Source of the DNA: Pyropia yezoensis
Taxonomy: Eukaryota; Rhodophyta; Bangiophyceae; Bangiales; Bangiaceae
Assembly: GCA_009829735.1 (NCBI GenBank)
Contig: CM020618.1
Location: forward strand, 14,862,568-14,926,567
DNA length: 64,000 nucleotides
Direction of reading: 5' to 3'
The notes beneath the pieces are model-generated. The model saw nothing but the letters and a program-made list of their open reading frames with translations, made no database searches and was not told the DNA's origin. The first letter of the stretch is position 1. Each line of letters starts with the position of its first letter. The position numbers were made by a program, and so were the translations under genes. Shown piece by piece: positions 11,005-20,981 of this stretch.

Positions 11005-12005
11005 ACATTGATCCAGAGCCGAGATCTTGTCAAACCCGCTAGATACGGGTGGACGGGCTGAGGAGCCAGTAAATAAATAGCAGAGGGCGCGCGACGCAGG
11101 GTACATTGCCCTTGCTGATTCTTGACTAATTCTCATAGTCTCGAGTCATCAGTTGCAGCCTTATTTCATGCTGACCCCCCCCTCGCCCCCTCCGCCTTTT
11201 TCCCTTTCCCCGTACCCCCTCCCCCTGCGGGGGCCCCGGGGCCGGCCCTTGAGGCTCTTTGTCGACGAAGACGCCAGATTCAATTCAGCTGGGTGATCCC
11301 ACACAAGTAGCTTCGAGGAGTAGCCGCATATCAAACAGATTAAAATGAAATATAGACGCGAAAGGGTCTGTAGCCGACGGGCAGCGAGGAGTTTGTACAG
11401 ATTCATCTAAAGCTGAGCCTCAATGAGTGCTGGTCAAGCCTTCCCAGTTCCGACCACAGGGTGACGACATCATCTGCCCGGCAGCAAGCCAGCAGGTCAC
11501 CTCTTTTAAGCTACAAAAAAAACTAATTTTCGGTAGTAAACGACGAGCGCGACCAGGCGCTATGTCTCATGCTTTTGGGACAAAACGCAGTGTGCACTGC
11601 ACAATATCAGAGTAGTGTACGACGTGACGCAGATCCTGTGTATTGACAAATATCCATCCCGCGGAAAAAAAATGGTGATTTATTGCAATAATCGCTCGGT
11701 TGCATAGGTATACAGGCGTGTCGACAAGGTGGTACATAGGTGGAAAGTGAGCGGGGCCTGTGGGTATGGGGGTACGAGAGTCCGGAACAACTGCACGCCA
11801 GGGTACGAACAAGGCTGCCCGGGGAAATTTTTGACGTTTTTTTATTTGGATACACAACATTGTATATCAACTGAAGTTTTGTTGAAACACTAATGTATAC
11901 CTATTTTAACGACTGCCCCTAAAGGTACGCTGATCTGACCTCGAGTGCCCCCCTGACCTCGATTGCCCGCTGAGGATGATCCACAGCCTATCAAAGTCCC
12001 ACGCA
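11005..12005. other. no gene recognised
   Basis: Mixed-composition DNA with short frames only, none with a domain or a supported start. Nothing else seen. Confidence 0.35.
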
Positions 12006-12014
12006 ATCGGGGCT

Positions 12015-12100
12015 TTCAACCCGGATATGCGGGTTATCTCGTGGAAAAACCCGGATGTAGGGGTTCCTCCAAGGAGAATCCCGGATATACGGGTTCTCAG
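12015..12100. repeat. iterated palindromic motif CCCGGATATxCGGG
   Basis: Three copies of a partly palindromic motif (ACCCGGATATGCGGGTT, ACCCGGATGTAGGGGTT, TCCCGGATATACGGGTT) lie about 30 bp apart near 12020, 12048 and 12080. A related half-copy, CCCCGATATCCGGATT, sits near 12376 in the opposite sense. They give a repeated peptide TRISGxxx on the minus strand but no credible gene. This could be a small decayed repeat or a cluster of protein-binding sites. Confidence 0.5.
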
Positions 12101-13811
12101 GTGCAGGAATGGGGTCTGCTGTTCGAGTTGGCTGACCACTTCAGGTCATGAGAGTGGCTCGCACGCAGGCTCTGAGTGTTGTCTCGATCGCGTCTTACTT
12201 GGTTGCCGCCGCTGTGATGCGCGCCTCGGGCCAAGAGATGGCGTCTGCGCCACAGCATGAGTAGCGGTTGCGAACACTTCCGGCGGGCGACAATGCTCTC
12301 CGATGATGGCTTGAAAAATCATATAGAGGGTTTTCGACGAGTCCCACAAGGGTCCTCCGTCCAGTACAGAAAACCCCGATATCCGGATTATTTTTGTTGT
12401 AGGGAGGATGTCGCGCGCCCCCATACCCCCAGAACTGTACCGTCGCTGCTTGTGGAACGTGTCGCTGACGCTCCCCTCGTGCCTCACGTCCTTCATGCCT
12501 CCCCGTGCCTCGCGCCTCTTGCGGACAGCCGGCTTTCCGTCCCTGTCCTTTTTCCCCCCTCCCGTACCGCCCCTTCCCTTCCCACCCTCTACGCCACTCC
12601 CTCATCTACCTCGTCGCTTACCCGTCGTCATGCTCTCCCCTCCCCGTTTCCGCGTCCCTGGTGCCGTCTGCACTCTGACGGCGGCGCCTTTTCTGTGGAC
12701 CAGGGGCGCCCGTTTGCATAAGACGGGGCTGGACCAGGTCTGCTGGCCGCGCACGAGTGGACCCACGGGGCGGTGGTGGTGACTCTCACCAGCTGGGGCG
12801 CTTACGATGGCGGCCGTGTTGGTGGCGGCAGCGGCGGTGTAGAGGCAACTGCAGTGCCAGCGGTGACCGCAGCGGCGGCAGTAGCAGTACCGGTGGCAGC
12901 GTCGTCGCCAGCGGCTTCGTCGGTGTGTCCGTACGCCTATGCGTGGCCCACACCAGAGGCGGTGGTGGCCAAGCGGCAGAAACTAGCCTGGGTAGCCCTG
13001 GGCGGGCAGGTATGAGCGGCTGGGGGATGGTCATGGTAGCGAGCGGGGCGGGGGGGGGGGTGCCAGGGGGGTCCGCCGCGCCATTCTGGTGATATGCGGA
13101 CGAGGGTACCGAGGGGGTTGTTGTACGCAGTGGGGAAGACGGTGCCCTATTGCTCACGTTGAGAATTGCCTCTGACTGTCGTTTGTCCCGCTCGTGCGGG
13201 CTATTTGTTGCTCTTCTCTGTGTTGTGCTTCTGCTCTTGCTCTTGCCGCGATGTGTCAGTCTCCATGCGTGCGTGTGTATCCCATCCTGGTCTCGCTGCT
13301 GTGGTCACATTGCAGTGCTCGTCTGGTTCTCTTGTATTGTCAAGGCGCACCGGTCATGGAGGGGAGGGGGAAGTTGCAGAGAGCACATAAAGTCTCGTAT
13401 GAGAAACCACCATCAGACGCTTGCACCAGAGGACAGGAGCCCCCACTATGCTTGCCGCACGACGTTGTTCATGCACATTCCCTATTGTCCAGTCACGACG
13501 AGTACCCAGCTTGCAGATTATGTCACAAGACGGCTATCCGGAAAGAGTATGCTTGCTACAAAAGATTATAAATTCACCAGACATGTATTCAGCGGATCCG
13601 TCGCATAAATTAGTGGGGCTCTGTGCTTGAGCTTGCGCACAGTGGTTCCAGGCAAGCGAGTGAGAGGAATTGCTACGGACAAAATCAATTGAATTACACA
13701 CAGGACTCAGACGGGATGTGGATGCCGCAAACCGATGCGGAGAGACCTCGCGCGTTTGCGTGCCTGTGGGGTTCATCAGTAAAATGCGCCACACCATTTG
13801 AAGCCCCCATC
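12101..13811. other. no gene recognised
   Basis: Several 110-150-codon frames overlap on both strands, none with a recognisable domain or consistent coding character. Pyrimidine-rich tracts (12.4-12.7 kb) and GGC/GCC-rich sequence (12.8-13.1 kb) explain most of them. Confidence 0.35.
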
Positions 13812-13813
13812 TA

Positions 13814-13932
13814 TAGAGCGGCCCCTAAAAAGTGGACGTGCACGTGTCGTGATCATCTCAAATATCGGCCACTGGACCAATCAAACCCACACTGCACGAC
13901 CCGTGCACGTCCACTTTTTGCGGGATGCACAA
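13814..13932 (+). mobile_element. 119-bp Tc1/mariner-type MITE, copy 1
   Basis: A 119-bp element flanked by TA dinucleotides (13812-13813 and 13933-13934). Its ends are inverted repeats: TAGAGCGGCCCCTAAAAAG on the left, and, read from the other end, TTGTGCATCCCGCAAAAAG, both followed by TGGACGTGCACG. The interior contains CCACTGGACCAATCAAAC. A second copy of identical length lies at 56884-57002 in inverted orientation with about 89 % identity (13 differences over 119 positions by my count) and its own TA flanks. No coding capacity. TA target duplication and the TIR style fit a non-autonomous Tc1/mariner-superfamily element; the autonomous partner is not in the window. Confidence 0.9.
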
Positions 13933-13934
13933 TA

Positions 13935-16690
13935 ATGGAACCATTATAAGGCATTTCTTTATGGGATCCCTTGGTCCCATTACGAGGGGTGCCCTAATGG
14001 TGCCCTGACAGCTCGGTCCATTGGCACCTGTTTTTTATTTATTTAAATGGTCACGTTTTTTGGAACGGGCAGATGTTTCATGGCCACGGACATACTTTTT
14101 GATATCCTGCCCAGCACAACCTCACCTACGGTGAGACTCCAGTCTCCAAGGTCCCTACCGCCGCTCCACCCCTAGCAACATGTACACTTTGCGACAACCA
14201 GCCGGCTGCGCGGAGGTGGGGGCACCGCCGACCAGCACGCTACACGCGCGGCGCCTCCCTTCACGGGTCCTATCTCGCATCCACCGTCACTAACGCCAGT
14301 CTTGCCATGCTGCGGTCCGTGCAGAACCCTTCGCTCCATGCTTCCCTCCCCATGTGCAGTGCACTGCCGCATGCGCCCACAAAAACTCACTGCCGCAAAC
14401 GGCGTGCCCCTCATATGTCGTTCCGCACCCGACCCTCGCCCCCCCCACGTACGTACCTGTCTCCATGCCCATCCACCACCCCGGGCGCTGTACCTCTGCG
14501 GAGGTATCATTGACATGACCATATCAGCGTCCACCGTACCGATAGGTGAACAAGCATCCGTAGCCGCAAGCAGCGGCGGAGCGTCAGCGGCAGACGGCGC
14601 ATACTCCCGGAACAACGATGGGGCTGCAGTGTTGGCAGCTGCTCCAGCCGCTTCTCGTGCCACCCCTGTCACCTCGGCCCCAGACGCCCCATCAAAAAAG
14701 ACCCACCCACCCTTCCACACGGCCCCACCGCGGCCGCCGCCAGAACCCCTCTCTTGTCCCCGCGCACCACCCATCTCCGTTCTTTCCACCACATCCCTTG
14801 CCTCAATGTCCTCGGCCAACTTCACCCTCTCGCCCTTCTCACTTACCCCTCCGTTACCGCCTCCCTCCTCGTCCCCATCCTTGTCGTCGTCCCTGCCCGT
14901 GCCCCCCTGGCTGTCCCAAGCTCCCTCGCCGTCCACACCCCACGCTCCTCGAGACGACGAGCCGTGCGCCCCACGACCAAGTCGAAGTGCTTGCGGAGGG
15001 CTGGCGGCCGTTGTGCTCGCACAGTTGGCGATCCCCGCCTCTTCTGTGCCCTTGTCAGCAACGCTTTGCCGAGGCGCTGCGTGACGCCGCACTAACCACG
15101 GCGTGGACGTGCCCCCCCCGGCACCCTCCTGCCACGAAGAGACTTGCACTCACTGCCCCTCAAAAGGCGGTGCGGCGCCACTGCTCAGCAGTCCGTGGCT
15201 TGGTCTTTGACGGAAATAATTCTGCGAGGGGGGTCGCTCTCGGAACTCTCTGGCGGGCCCCCTCTCAGACTGATCATTGAGCCTACCCCTGTGAAAGGTC
15301 ATTAAATCGACCTCTCAATGACACCAAAATGACTCAGTTACGGGACCCACCATTCGCCCATTGGAAAGAGCTCGATATGGTCCGTTGCAGAAAAAAGATA
15401 CATCGAGGTTTTTCTCGGCTCGGGCCCGGGCAGGACATCGGCCGTGACGGGGTCCACGGCCGCTATGCTGACAGAAGGATCATAGAGGTCCTTGCGAACT
15501 AATGAGGTCCTTGGGTCTCCTGGTTTGTGTACCGCTCTGAGGGACACCCTGAGTGGACCAGATGCTGACGAACCTGAAATGGGGCCTTTCTTTTCGCATT
15601 GATTTGCACTGCTCGGGGGCTGATTCGGGCCCATGTGCTAACTGAGGCTTGGAAGGGGGGTAGTCGAGATAGGGGAGCTTCGCGGGGACAGCTGGAGGGC
15701 ACTTTTTTCCGATTCTTTTTTCGCTCGCGAGACCTCGTGTATATAATGGTCTCGCGAGAGGAAATAGTTCCAACCAATGCGCTCGTGTGATTGGTCGATG
15801 AGCAAGACTGGTGCTCATGCGTTAGTCATGCTTCGAGACCGTTAGCGTGCGCCCCGACGGTCCCCGATGAGGAAGCGGAGAGCGCCTCTCTCGCCCTCTG
15901 GTTCCCTCTCATCGTCCTGCCCCTCCCGCCAGCCAGTGCCAAGCAACCCCTTCCACCCTTTCCTCCCGCCTGGCACGACAGGTCCATTGTTGGCGACTTA
16001 GGTGGTGCCAGCCTCAGTGCATCCAACGTGGCTCGGGGGATGGGGGGACGGGGTAACCAGGGAGAAGGTGCCGCCAGCCTCAACGTTAGATGAGCTGTGG
16101 TGGGCGTGCCAGGGTGAGGAAAACGCACCCCGGGCGTGTGGGCGAGGCGGGGGGAGGGGGATGATAATGGGAGGCAGACGGGAGGGAAAAAAAAGAAAAA
16201 GCTGAAAGCGACGGTCTGCTTGGCTCTTGTGGTCTAGGGCCGGGGCGCAAAAGAAAATAGGGAAAACAAGCGCCTGTTCTCTTTTGCGCGGGGGTGCGAG
16301 AGAGGGGGTAGTCTGCATGCATTGTGCGTTGCTCCGCCGCGCCCCACACTCCCGCCACCGATTTCCTGCACGAGACATTCTGGGATACCTTGCCTGGCTA
16401 TGACATCGTCGACAAGGCACCCATGACCGCCCTCCTTTACTATAAAAAAACAATCGTGCCGACGCCGGCGATTCACCCAGCGCTGGCGGCATCACCGCCC
16501 CTAACAACCCCACCAGCAACACCGCCACCACCTACGCTCCCCATCCCGTCACATAAATCACACCGCCCACGACCCCCCCCCCCCGCATACTGCCAACCTC
16601 TCCCCCCCTCTCCCAAACACGTGGCCGACCCCACCGTCAGAAAAAGCTCTCCGTCTCCACCGCCACCAACGTAAGCCCCCCACTCCACAG
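13935..16690. other. no supported gene; open frames of doubtful status
   Basis: A 325-codon minus-strand frame (14172-15149) and a 260-codon plus-strand frame (14302-15084) overlap antiparallel; neither has a domain, and both look like Ser/Pro- or Gly-rich low-complexity sequence. Either could be a genuine disordered protein but I cannot choose. From 15.3 to 16.5 kb I see only short frames and one promoter-like palindrome (listed separately). Confidence 0.35.
15724..15758. promoter_or_regulatory. inverted CTCGCGAGACC repeats around a TATA box
   Basis: CTCGCGAGACC at 15724-15734 is repeated in perfect inverted form at 15748-15758, and the 13-nt spacer contains TATATAA. The core is close to the TCTCGCGAGA motif known in animals as a promoter element. 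No gene can be tied to it: neither side shows a recognised coding region within 1 kb. Confidence 0.5.
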
Positions 16691-17170
16691 CCAAAACTAC
16701 CAAAACCCCCGTCGCCACGTATAGCCCCGTCGCCACGGGCACCCCCGTCGCCACGGCCACGCCCGTCGCCACCACCACGCCCGTCGCCACCGCCGTCGCC
16801 ACCACCACGGCCGTCGCCACCAACGCCGCCGCCGCCGCCGTCGCCCCCGCCACCCCGTCGCCACCGCCACACCAGTCGCCACCGCCGTCGCCTCCGCCAC
16901 GGCCGTCGCCCCCGCCACCGCGTCGCCACCGCCGTCGCCTCCGCCACGGCCGTCGCCCCCGCCACCGCGTCGCCACCGCCGTCGCCACCGCCACGGCCGT
17001 CGCCCCCGCCACCGCGTCGCCACCGCCGCCCCAGGCGCTACCGTCGCCACCGCCACGGCCGTCGCCACCGACGCCGCCGCCGCCACTGCCACCCCCGTCG
17101 CCACCGTCGCCACCGTCGCCGCCGTCGCCGACGCCGACCGCAGCACCGGCGACACCCCTGGCGTGGCCAC
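16690..17170. repeat. GTCGCC-rich minisatellite with a 47-bp higher-order unit
   Basis: From 16700 an 18-bp-like CCCGTCGCCACGGCCACG pattern gives way to a clear 47-bp unit whose CGTCGCCACCGCC start recurs at 16874 (one mismatch), 16921, 16968 and 17015. Plus-strand frame one reads TPVAT repeats at the start but has no ATG and is preceded by a stop, and the 47-bp unit shifts frame every copy, so a protein is unlikely. The Gly-rich 240-codon minus-strand frame is an artefact of the same composition. Confidence 0.75.
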
Positions 17171-17766
17171 CGCGGCGGCCGTCAAAACCCTGCACACTTT
17201 CCCAAAAGCCTGACTAATGAGCGTGCACGCCACACCCGAAAGGAGCCCACCATCAAGCAGGACCAGTCCATTACACCTGGGCAAATTCCCGAGGCACCTG
17301 ATTGGCCGAGGGGTGTGGCCCGAACAACGCCGGAGAAGAAAGAAAATAATGCTCGATGTATCTTTTTTGTGCAACGTACCATAGGTGATTAGACGTCTAA
17401 TCGACCCCTCAATGGGCGCGCGCACGTTCAGTGATGTTCCAGGGCGCGTCAGCTCGCGTGCGCGCGCAACGTCTGGTCGACAGGGAGCAAAACGGGGAGC
17501 ACCGCGCTCGTTGATTGGCTGTAAGCGAGATAGTCCGGAGCGCTATCCAATGGCGCAATGGCGTCGGTCAACCCTCATACCGCCACGTACCGCGTCCTGG
17601 ACGGGAGCAGCTGCGGGGGGGATCGGTGGTCGGGCCTCCCACCATCGACACCGCCGACACGCGCGCGGGATCAGCCACCAGCGAGGGACGAAGCGTTTGC
17701 CGTCTCGCCGTGGTTCGTGTTTGTTTGCCTCTCTCCCACCCCACCCCCGCCGCGCGTGGGCTTTCG

Positions 17767-19659
17767 ATGGCGTCCACCGCCGCCTTTGTGCCGATCTTTA
17801 CCGGCAAAGCGTCGGGCCTGGCCCTCCGCCGCCCCTTTCTCCACCGCGAGCCACAATGTCCACTGTCGGCGGCGCCGCGTAGCGCGCCCGCGCTGCGGAT
17901 GAGCGCGGGGGAGGGCAAGCCGGCAGCGGGCTGGCGGCGGACGTCTGCTATTGCCGGCGCGGTCGCGGTGGCGGCCCTCTCCGGCGGCGTGCGCCCCGCA
18001 TCGGCCATTGGGGGTCCCGGCGGCCGCTTCTTTGCCCGCCAGGAGGAGTCGGCGCTGGTAAAGACGACCGAGGCCGTCAAGGCGTCGTTCACGGCGCCGG
18101 CTGTGGAGCCGACCGGGCATGGCGATGGCACCTTTTTCGACCGCTCCACCACCAAGGAGCAGACGCCGCTGATGTACTTGGGGGTTGCGGCGGCGCTTGC
18201 GCTGGCCGCGCTGCTCGCGTCCAAGGCCAAGTCCAAGGCTGCGGACGCAGCGGGGACGGTGGCGGAGGCGGCATCCACTGTGGCTTCCGCCGCGGATGCC
18301 GCGCCTGCGGACAATGGCGCCACGGTAGCGGCACCAGTGAGCGCGCTGAAGCGGCACGTGGCGCCCATCTCGGGGTTTTACGGCACCGTCACGCTGCCGG
18401 GCTCCAAGTCCCTTTCCAACCGAGTGCTGCTGCTGGCGGCTCTGTGCAAGGGCGAGACGGTCATCCGCAACTTGCTGGTGTCTGACGACATCACCTACAT
18501 GAAGAATGCGCTCAGCGGCCTGGGCGTGCCGCTCACCTCTTCGGCGGGCGACCCGTCCACCGTGACCGTTCAGGGCCAGGGGGGGGAGTGGCCGGCAGCG
18601 TCAGCCACCCTCTTCCTCGGTAATGCAGGGACGGCCATGCGCCCGCTGACGGCGGCACTGGCTGCATCCAAGAAGTACGGCACCTACATCCTGGACGGCA
18701 CCCCACGGATGCGGGAGCGTCCCATCAGCGACCTGATTGACGCGCTTCGGGGTCTGGGCGCTCATGTGACGTGCTCGGACAGCGGCTGTCCGCCGGTGGT
18801 CGTCAACACGACGGGCGAGGGCCTGCCGGGTGGGACCACTCGCGTGTCGGGTCAAATCAGCTCGCAGTATTTGTCGGCGCTGCTGATGGCTGCCCCGATG
18901 GCTTCCTCGGAAGTGATCATTGAGGTGACCGACGAGCTCATCTCGAAGCCTTACGTGTCGATGACCGTCAAGCTGATGAAGCAGTTTGGGGTGACGGTTG
19001 AGACTAACGACGATATGTCCCGCTTTGTCATCCCCACTGGCCAGATGTACACGTCTCCCGGGGAGGCATTTGTGGAGGGTGATGCATCTTCGGCGTCCTA
19101 CTTCCTTGCCGGCGCGGCCATCACGGGTGGTAACGTCACGGTCGTTGGCTGTGGTAGTGACAGTCTGCAGGGCGACACCCGCTTTGCCAGCGTCCTTGAG
19201 AAGATGGGCGCCACCGTGACTTGGACGCCCAATAGCATTACCGTGAGGCGCTCGCGCGACTCCACCTTCAAGGGCGTGGACGAGGACTGTGGTGACATCC
19301 CTGACGCGGCCATGACACTGGCCGTGGCCGCCCTCTTTGCGCAGGGCCGCACGACCATCCGCAACGTGTACAACTGGCGTGTCAAGGAGACGGAACGGAT
19401 GAAGGCCATCACGACGGAGCTGCGAAAGCTCGGCGCCGTCGTTGAGGAAGGCAGCGACTCGTGCGTCATCACGCCGCCGCCGGGGGCTCTGATTAGGCCG
19501 GGTGTGGCGGTAGAGACGTATGACGATCACCGGATGGCCATGGCGTTCGCCCTGGCGGCGTGTGGCAAGGTGGGCGTCGACATTTGCGACCCGGGGTGCA
19601 CAACCAAGACGTTCCCGGCCTACTTTGACCAGCTCGAGTCGCTCGTCTCGCGGGCATAG
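17767..19659 (+). CDS. EPSP synthase (3-phosphoshikimate 1-carboxyvinyltransferase) with plastid/thylakoid-like leader and extra membrane segment
   Basis: Transfers the enolpyruvyl group of phosphoenolpyruvate to shikimate-3-phosphate, the sixth step of the shikimate pathway, in plastids. The 630-residue frame has the whole family signature: LPGSKS at 210-215, GNAGTAMRP at 285-293 (class I, glyphosate-sensitive type with the Gly, Thr and Pro kept), [27 protein letters not shown], the RVKETERM helix and [12 protein letters not shown] near the C-terminus. The catalytic region starts near residue 200, so the leader is unusually long. It begins with [12 protein letters not shown], typical of red algal transit peptides, then a twin Arg (57-58), a hydrophobic stretch ending in ASA (78-80), and a second hydrophobic segment at about 135-155. 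I start at the ATG at 17767 because this gives the transit peptide; the frame is open further upstream to 17515 without protein character. No intron. Converges on EB1. Confidence 0.96.
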   Translation: MASTAAFVPIFTGKASGLALRRPFLHREPQCPLSAAPRSAPALRMSAGEGKPAAGWRRTSAIAGAVAVAALSGGVRPASAIGGPGGRFFARQEESALVKTTEAVKASFTAPAVEPTGHGDGTFFDRSTTKEQTPLMYLGVAAALALAALLASKAKSKAADAAGTVAEAASTVASAADAAPADNGATVAAPVSALKRHVAPISGFYGTVTLPGSKSLSNRVLLLAALCKGETVIRNLLVSDDITYMKNALSGLGVPLTSSAGDPSTVTVQGQGGEWPAASATLFLGNAGTAMRPLTAALAASKKYGTYILDGTPRMRERPISDLIDALRGLGAHVTCSDSGCPPVVVNTTGEGLPGGTTRVSGQISSQYLSALLMAAPMASSEVIIEVTDELISKPYVSMTVKLMKQFGVTVETNDDMSRFVIPTGQMYTSPGEAFVEGDASSASYFLAGAAITGGNVTVVGCGSDSLQGDTRFASVLEKMGATVTWTPNSITVRRSRDSTFKGVDEDCGDIPDAAMTLAVAALFAQGRTTIRNVYNWRVKETERMKAITTELRKLGAVVEEGSDSCVITPPPGALIRPGVAVETYDDHRMAMAFALAACGKVGVDICDPGCTTKTFPAYFDQLESLVSRA

Positions 19660-19741
19660 ACCGTGTACACGATGGCGAGCATGATATGAGACCGGATGGA
19701 GGTGGAGGGAGTGGGAACATAGTTTTTTCATGTGTGCTTCT

Positions 19742-19770
19742 CTTTGTGCAGCGCGCCGCGCTGCACAAAG
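19742..19770. terminator. 13-bp perfect hairpin between convergent genes
   Basis: CTTTGTGCAGCGC and its exact complement GCGCTGCACAAAG flank a GCC loop, 83 bp after the EPSPS stop and 138 bp before the EB1 stop. A run of T (TTTTTT) lies just upstream at about 19724. The position suggests a 3'-end structure shared by two convergent genes, but eukaryotic terminators do not require hairpins, so the role is inferred. Confidence 0.4.
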
Positions 19771-19907
19771 CCTAGAGAAGAGCAGCATGGGTGTGGCAAA
19801 GCAGATGCGGTAACGTCGCTGCGCCGCGAGCCAGCCCTTACGGCACCTGTTTGCAGTATAAAGCCGCGCCACGCTTCCGGCTAACTTCCGCCACCATGTC
19901 CCGACAG

Positions 19908-20981
19908 CTACGACGACACGGGCGCGGGCGCGGGCGTCACCGCAGGTCCGTCCCCCCCCGGCTCAAACGGGGAAGCCCCGGCCACTGCGTCCGCGTCGGC
20001 CACCCGCCCCCCCTCGCTGTCAGCGTCAACGACCGCGGCGACGGCCGCAAAGAGGCGGCCCGAACGGGCCTCCCCCCCCGTGGCGGCCAGCACCGCCCGC
20101 AGCGCGGCGACGCGGCGGCCAAAGTGGTCTGCCTGGGCGGCGGCCACCCGGCGGGCGGCCACCTCCTCGGCAAGCTCCGCAGCCAGCGCCGCCGCCCGGC
20201 GCTCCGCCTCGACCGCGGCGGCGACGCAGGCCGACAGGTCGGCGGCGGTCGGGGTGGCGGCGTCGGCGGCGGCAGCGACCGCCGCGGGCTCGTCGCCACC
20301 ACTGCTGGTAGCGGTAGCGGCGGCAGGCACGCCCAGCGGCGGGGCCGTGAGGGCGCCCCCCGGCCGACGCGGCGCTGGAGAGATGGGCGAGGAGGTGGGC
20401 AGCCGCCGTGGGATGCCCGACGCGGGGGGTGAGCGCGGCGGCGGCGGCCCGCCGCCGCCGCCGCCGCCGCCACGCCCGCGCGTCGGTGGCGGCGGGCGGG
20501 GGCGGCTGGCGGCGCCCTCCCCCCCCCCTCCCCCCACAACGACCTCCCCCCGGGCGGCCACCCCCCCCCACCAAGCGTGGAGCCACTGGAGGGTACGGAG
20601 GAGGTCGGCGTAGCTACCGCCGACGAGGCGGTCCACCTCGAGCCGCCGCTCCACGCCGAGGCCCCGCAGCGCCGCCGCGACGGCCGCCCAGTTGGCCGCC
20701 CGCGCCGCGGCGGTGGCGGCCGGGACGGTCACCGCCGCGGCGGGCAGGTGCGCCGGCGACAGCACGTGCACCACCGCCGCGACCGCGACGCCGTCGCGGC
20801 ACGCCTCGACCGACGGGACGGGCGGAAGGGGGGGGCCCCCGCCGGGGCGGGGGGTGGTGGCCAGCCGCCGGTTGAGCCACCGGAGCGTCGCCGCGCGGCT
20901 GGGCGGCGGGGCGACGGGCGTGGGGGGGGCCGGGGGGGGCGGCCGAAGGCCGCCCGTGCGTACGGGGCGCGTCGCCGACAT
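19908..20981 (-). CDS. EB1/MAPRE family microtubule plus-end-binding protein
   Basis: Predicted 357 residues from the ATG at 20981. EB1 proteins track growing microtubule ends and recruit partners through a C-terminal dimer. An N-terminal calponin-homology domain occupies about residues 31-138 (TLRWLNRRLA, DGVAVAAVVHVL, then ANWAAVAAALRGLGV, LEVDRLVGGSYADLLRTLQW; this matches the EB1 pattern E-WxN, QxxD, NFKxLQ, KLVKGKFQDNxEFLQW). A Gly/Pro/Ala linker follows to about 245, then a coiled coil at about 250-298 containing ADHFGRRVAALR, which aligns with the EB1 motif FYFxKLRxIE. The acidic EEY/F tail of animal EB1 is absent; the protein ends in PVSS. The frame stays open upstream of the chosen start but becomes low-complexity. 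The linker is far more Gly/Pro-rich than usual. A TATA-like TATAAA (19857) and an ATG occur on the opposite strand within the 3' end; I do not regard that as a gene. Confidence 0.85.
   Translation of the reverse strand: MSATRPVRTGGLRPPPPAPPTPVAPPPSRAATLRWLNRRLATTPRPGGGPPLPPVPSVEACRDGVAVAAVVHVLSPAHLPAAAVTVPAATAAARAANWAAVAAALRGLGVERRLEVDRLVGGSYADLLRTLQWLHAWWGGVAARGEVVVGGGGGEGAASRPRPPPPTRGRGGGGGGGGPPPPRSPPASGIPRRLPTSSPISPAPRRPGGALTAPPLGVPAAATATSSGGDEPAAVAAAADAATPTAADLSACVAAAVEAERRAAALAAELAEEVAARRVAAAQADHFGRRVAALRAVLAATGGEARSGRLFAAVAAVVDADSEGGRVADADAVAGASPFEPGGDGPAVTPAPAPVSS

Noticed and set aside
14172..15149. 325-codon minus-strand frame as a gene
   Set aside because: An equally long antiparallel frame exists and neither has a domain; left as undecided rather than annotated as a gene.
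16473..17195. 240-codon Gly/Ala/Val-rich minus-strand frame
   Set aside because: Explained by the GTCGCC repeat and its 47-bp period; no start with leader, no conserved segment.
17767..19659. Possible bacterial contamination or recent bacterial transfer of aroA, since the gene is intronless
   Set aside because: The plastid transit peptide, plant-type GNAGTAMRP motif and eukaryotic neighbours argue for a native nuclear gene.
19791..20432. Plus-strand TATAAA at 19857 followed by CCACCATG and a 180-codon Arg-rich frame
   Set aside because: The frame is antisense to the EB1 C-terminal coding region and its composition is that of a shadow. An antisense RNA remains possible.
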